Source: Plicaturopsis crispa FD-325 SS-3
Lineage: Eukaryota > Basidiomycota > Agaricomycetes > Amylocorticiales > Amylocorticiaceae
Length of the DNA: 64,000 nt
Reading direction: 5' to 3'
NCBI GenBank assembly: GCA_000827205.1
Contig: KN832563.1
Location: 626,092-690,091, forward strand
The position numbers and the translations under genes were made by a program. The notes under the pieces are model-generated. The model made no database searches. It saw only the letters and a list, made by a program, of their open reading frames with translations, and was not told where the DNA came from. This document shows, one piece after another, positions 60,878-64,000 of the stretch (positions are counted from its first letter, which is position 1; each line of letters starts with the position of its first letter).

Positions 60878-61668
60878 GATTTTCCTGATGCACCCTGGCA
60901 CCAGCACGACCATAATACCCGCATCAACCTCGAGGATTCGATCGGCAAACCTCCCGCGTGCCTCAAACCCGCGTACCGCTTTGCTGAACCACAGCCCCGC
61001 CTACGCGAACAGCTAGCAAGCCACGTGTATCACACCATCAACACGTGGGCGATACCCGACCGGAGCCAGCCTATCCGCGGCGCAGCCACCATATGCTTAC
61101 CGCGGCTAGCTACGACGTCCAGACGCACTATTCCTTTTCCTTGCTATTTATCCCCACTAACACTGAGCACGCCCACCTCTGAACTGATCCACACAAGCGC
61201 GCCGCGTCCCGGGTTTCAGTCCGATACGCGACCCGCACAGTATATAAGCCTCATACTTTGTACATACTACCTTAGATTTGAAATTGCGTTCTTACATCTG
61301 AACTGCGCGACAGCGACCTCGTCTCCTCGCTCCCCCTCTTCCCTTGTCGTCTTACCCTTTCCTAAGTCCCCGCCGCCATCGCGCGGCCCTCTCGTAGCTT
61401 CCTACTCCTCCGCGGCCCGCTGCGCTGCCACCTTGTCCGTTCTTCTCTTGCTCTAACTAACTCTTGCTTCGCTCTATCCTCTCCCGTCGCTCGGCTTCTC
61501 TCTTCCTAACCCGCTGCTTGGGCTTGACTCTCTTCTTCTCCCGTCCCTGGGCTTACTCTGACCGCGCCCACCAGTCCTTGTACCTACATTGTAATGTACT
61601 AACATTGTAGAGGCACACCACATTACAATATCTGGCCTTGTAACGGTAGCCCTACATCAGGAAAAATC
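60878..61668. mobile_element. element with 13-bp inverted ends inside AT-rich repeat
   Basis: GATTTTCCTGATG at 60878-60890 faces CATCAGGAAAAATC at 61655-61668, an inverted pair with one extra A. Between them the DNA changes from AT-rich to GC- and CT-rich, with a TATATAAGCC (about 61240) followed by a long C/T-rich run, like a promoter and leader. The unit could also be read as a TG...CA solo LTR (60887-61659), but the flanks are then inverted rather than direct repeats. No protein domain was seen. Confidence 0.5.
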
Positions 61669-61969
61669 TTTTGAGTACTTTGGAGCTATATGGCGCTATA
61701 AGTGCTCATATAGCTGCTATAGTGTTAAAAGCCACTATAGACAAGTGCCTATTATATAACACCAAATTTTCAGGCGTTTTCGACTATGGGCTCTTATAGC
61801 TGGTATAGCTGTGCTAATTTTTTGACATTTTGGGTGCTTTCTCAGGTATTGCAGCTATATGAGCTATAAGAGCCAGAAAATATGTTTGAAACCAATTTAT
61901 TTTCACTAACTACATACACAAGATACAGACTTTAACAAATACATCAAAGGCACTATGGTGCCACCCCTT
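61669..61969. repeat. AT-rich segment with CTTATAGC motifs, right part
   Basis: Continuation of the AT-rich motif family (GCTCATATAGCTGCTATAG, GGGCTCTTATAGCTGGTATAG, AGCTATATGAGCTATAAGAG) in 61680-61870. Many units are small palindromes around AGCTAT. No coding content. Confidence 0.5.
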
Positions 61970-62207
61970 CTATTCGTCCTCATACCCCGCGCACAGGTAC
62001 CGGTTGTCAATCAGGTAGGTGCACATGTCCGAGTCCAACCACACTGAATACACCGTGTCTTCTGTGTTTGCGTAGTTGTCACTGGGTTAGTTATACGATG
62101 CACAAGAGATGGAAGAGAATTAAGACGCACTGGACAAGCTTGATCAACTTCTCGTGCTTGATCTGCGCGTCAGGCTTGATGATGTCGTTATGCCAGGGAC
62201 TTGGTTG
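61970..62207 (-). pseudogene. fragment of an Ish1/Msc1-type stress-response protein
   Basis: Read leftward, two exon-like pieces give SPWHNDIIKPDAQIKHEKLI, then after a 50-base intron DNYANTEDTVYSVWLDSDMC and TYLIDNRYL, stopping at a TAG at 61970-61972. W..D...YLI....L and NYANTEDTVYS are the repeat pattern of Ish1/Msc1 nuclear-envelope stress proteins (W-S-D-S-D...L.......K.D......KL). Only about one and a half repeats remain, with no start, and the reading frame does not join to the SDR remnant just upstream. It is best read as a truncated 3' end. Confidence 0.6.
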
Positions 62208-62227
62208 CTAGACTGCACACCTCCGGG

Positions 62228-62870
62228 TTAGCACTTGCGCGTACAAAGGTGAAAGGGCGGGGACGCAAACCTCTTTTGCACGGGCTCCGGCATCTGGCGG
62301 GTCATGTTGCTCTCGAACACACCGGGGGTGATGGAGACGGTGCGGATGTGGTGTTGTGCCAAGTCGCGCGCATGCGGGAGGGCCATCGTGTTCACGGCGC
62401 CTTTCGACACGGAGTAGGCGGCCTGGCCTTGTTGGGCCTCGTACTATCATGTGGATATGCGAGTCAGCACGAGCTCGGAGTAAACTAAAGAGGTGGCGAC
62501 ACGTACAGCACTGCTTGCAACTAAGACGACAACGCCCTGTTCTTTGTCTGGCATGTCCTCTGGTGCGACGCGAACGGGATGCTTGAGAGCGAGATGCGTC
62601 AGATTGAACGTGCCTGTAAGGTTAACGGCGAGTGTGAAGTTCCACAGGTCGAGCGAATGGGGCTCGTTGTGCGCATCTATAATCTATAAATGATATAAGT
62701 ACCGTCCACTTGTGAGTACCATCCGTGCCTGCATCCAAAAGGACACCGTGGACGCACCTTGCCAGCAGTCCCTACGCCCGCACAATCAATGACCCAACCC
62801 AACGCCGCGCCCGCCTGCTCGAGCACTCGCAGGTCTGTGTCGTACGAGGCTGGGGGAGGCGAGAGGTTGA
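62228..62870 (-). pseudogene. truncated HSD10-type short-chain dehydrogenase
   Basis: Leftward exon-like blocks match the 3-hydroxyacyl-CoA dehydrogenase type 2 (HSD10) class: LGWVIDCAGVGTAGK; LDLWNFTLAVNLTGTFNLTH; VVVLVASSA; YEAQQGQAAYSVSKGAVNTM; ARDLAQHHIRTVSITPGVFE; and NMTRQMPEPVQKR. The catalytic Ser, Tyr and Lys are present. The N-terminal TGxxxGLG cofactor motif is not found in 62870-63400, and the usual C-terminal exon (entry to the LDGA...P ending) is missing, cut off where the Ish1-like fragment begins. The family acts in mitochondrial fatty-acid and isoleucine breakdown. A distant first exon beyond what I can recognise is possible but unlikely. Confidence 0.65.
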
Positions 62871-63126
62871 CCATGGCAATATGTTTGCGTCGGTGCACGC
62901 ACTGGGGTTTGGATAAGTACTAGCACCAGGCCCAGAACAGAGAGCGGCCAAAGAACGACAGTCAGCGTCGTAAGGAAGAGACAGAAATATGAAAACTGAC
63001 GTGGCAGTGCAGTGCAGAGCTTTGCACTGGTTCCCACGCTCGGAACTTTCGCGTCAAAATATCTAAGTCCTTTCTTCAGTCCTGGCGCAGTTCTCAAGTC
63101 TGCATTTTCCTTGTTAACAAATCGAG
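62871..63126. other. no gene recognised
   Basis: Sequence upstream of the SDR remnant. One minus-strand frame (62786-63097) has a hydrophobic run (FSYFCLFLTTLTVVLWPLSV) but no SDR cofactor motif. Confidence 0.35.
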
Positions 63127-63246
63127 CTCAACGACCACGGCCACCGCGCACTCGCGCTGAACGGCCACGATCACCGCGCACTCGCGCTCAACAACCACGA
63201 TCACCGCGCACCTGCGCACAACGACCACGATCGCTGCGGACAAGCA
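63127..63246. repeat. 30-bp tandem repeat, four units
   Basis: Four consecutive units of 30 bases, of the form CTCAACGACCACG followed by CACCGCGCACTCGCG. The first three are close copies and the fourth is diverged. GC-rich minisatellite; the unit is a multiple of three, so frames stay open through it. Confidence 0.85.
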
Positions 63247-63595
63247 TCATGCACCGCGCTAACGGCACCGCGCGCACTGTGATGCACCACAGGCGTTGAA
63301 GAGCATGTAGCACCAGTGGCATAGGGGACAGTGGGATACCATGTGGTTGGCATGCATATGGACCCCAGGTACGTCAATTCACTTTTTACAATCAGACTAG
63401 TTCTGATGCGTTTGATACCCCACAGCACTATGCTGCTCGAGCCCACGTCTAGCGTGCACTTGAGTCAGCACACAAGAAGACTTGCAGAAACCGCGGCGCA
63501 GTGACAAAAAGCATTACGACGCACGGCGGCGACGCACACGACGCGCACGACAAGGTCGACGGCAACGCACATAACCACAAAGCCCACCCATGCGA

Positions 63596-64000
63596 GACGA
63601 CGACGAAACGAGACGCCAGCCGGCGTCTCGTCGTCTTTGCTTTCCCCCTCCGCCACCGCCTTCCTCCGCCCTCCGCACGCCACCGCGAGACGACAACGAC
63701 GACACGAGACGCCAGCCGGCGTCTCGTCGTCTTTGCTTTCCCCCTCCGCCACCGCCTTCCTCCGCCCTCCGCACACCACCGCGAGACGACAACGACGACA
63801 CGAGACGCCAGCTGGCGTCTCGTCGTCGTCAATCTACCCACGCCGCCCCTTTCCCTCGCCACCCTCAGCACACCCCACGCGCCCGCCGTCTCACACGCGC
63901 TGTGAGCGCGTGCACGCAAGACGGCGACGACGACGAGACGCGTCTTTGCTTTCCCCCTCCGCCACCGCCTTCCTCCGCCCTCCGCACACCACCGCGAGAC
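63596..64000. repeat. 96-bp GC-rich tandem repeat with palindromic core
   Basis: Two full 96-base units (core GAGACGCC...GGCGTCTC at about 63610 and 63706), the start of a third at 63802, an unrelated spacer (63830-63923), then another unit from about 63924 to the window end. Each unit pairs the palindrome with a C/T-rich run (TTTGCTTTCCCCCTCCGCC). In the last copy the palindrome is collapsed to GAGACGCGTC. The array continues past the window. Confidence 0.85.

Noticed and set aside
63449-63919. 156-codon minus-strand and 134-codon plus-strand frames in the terminal repeat array
   Set aside because: Both are produced by the 96-bp repeat staying in frame. Composition is extreme (Arg/Gly/Val or Arg/Pro) with no domain.

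Overview
The window looks like a chromosome segment from a filamentous basidiomycete, most likely an Agaricomycete. Genes are closely packed on both strands. They are split by many introns of roughly 45-70 bases with GT...AG ends. Family content fits too: F-box/LRR-type proteins, MYND fingers, a DUF2015 protein, a GH127-like hydrolase and a NACHT-WD40 NLR. The host DNA is fairly GC-rich and full of CpG. No RNA gene, CRISPR array or origin could be supported.

Region 1 (1-12.1 kb): an F-box protein; a TauD/TfdA-type dioxygenase; an MFS monocarboxylate-type transporter; a divergent histone H4/H3 pair; a 336-bp MITE-like element; a SIRT1-type Sir2 deacetylase; and an atypical SDR. Region 2 (13-25.1 kb) holds mainly nuclear housekeeping genes: APC/C subunit Apc13, exosome subunit Rrp4, TFIIIC 90-kDa-type subunit, a MYND-finger protein, exon-junction protein Y14, and an HP1-type chromo/chromoshadow protein. 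A gene-poor 2.6-kb stretch lies before the MYND gene.

Region 3 (26-44.1 kb): a membrane-anchored coiled-coil protein with a nine-residue tandem repeat; a disordered Ser/Pro-rich protein with a KEN box; a secreted isochorismatase-like hydrolase; an Smr-domain protein; a DUF2015 protein; a secreted GH127/DUF1680 hydrolase; a hypothetical LRR-like protein; and a basidiomycete-type hypothetical protein. The last of these has a decayed partial duplicate 3.5 kb downstream, on the far side of a second SDR gene.

Region 4 (47.8-64 kb) is accessory DNA. The centrepiece is an intact-looking NLR (NACHT plus 14 WD40 repeats of exactly 126 bp each) in an AT-rich, CpG-poor island unlike its surroundings. 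It is followed by a frameshifted hAT transposase relic, a GC-rich LTR-like block, an AT-rich repeat family interrupted by an element with inverted ends, fragments of an Ish1/Msc1-type gene and of an HSD10-type SDR gene, and two GC-rich tandem repeat arrays running to the window end.

Functional themes: histones H3/H4, Sir2 and HP1 fall within 19 kb, which are together the substrate, eraser and reader of silent chromatin. The right end combines an NLR with rapidly evolving repeats, typical of fungal non-self recognition, with a nest of transposon debris. Exon structures were inferred by eye from conserved family motifs, so splice sites are proposals.
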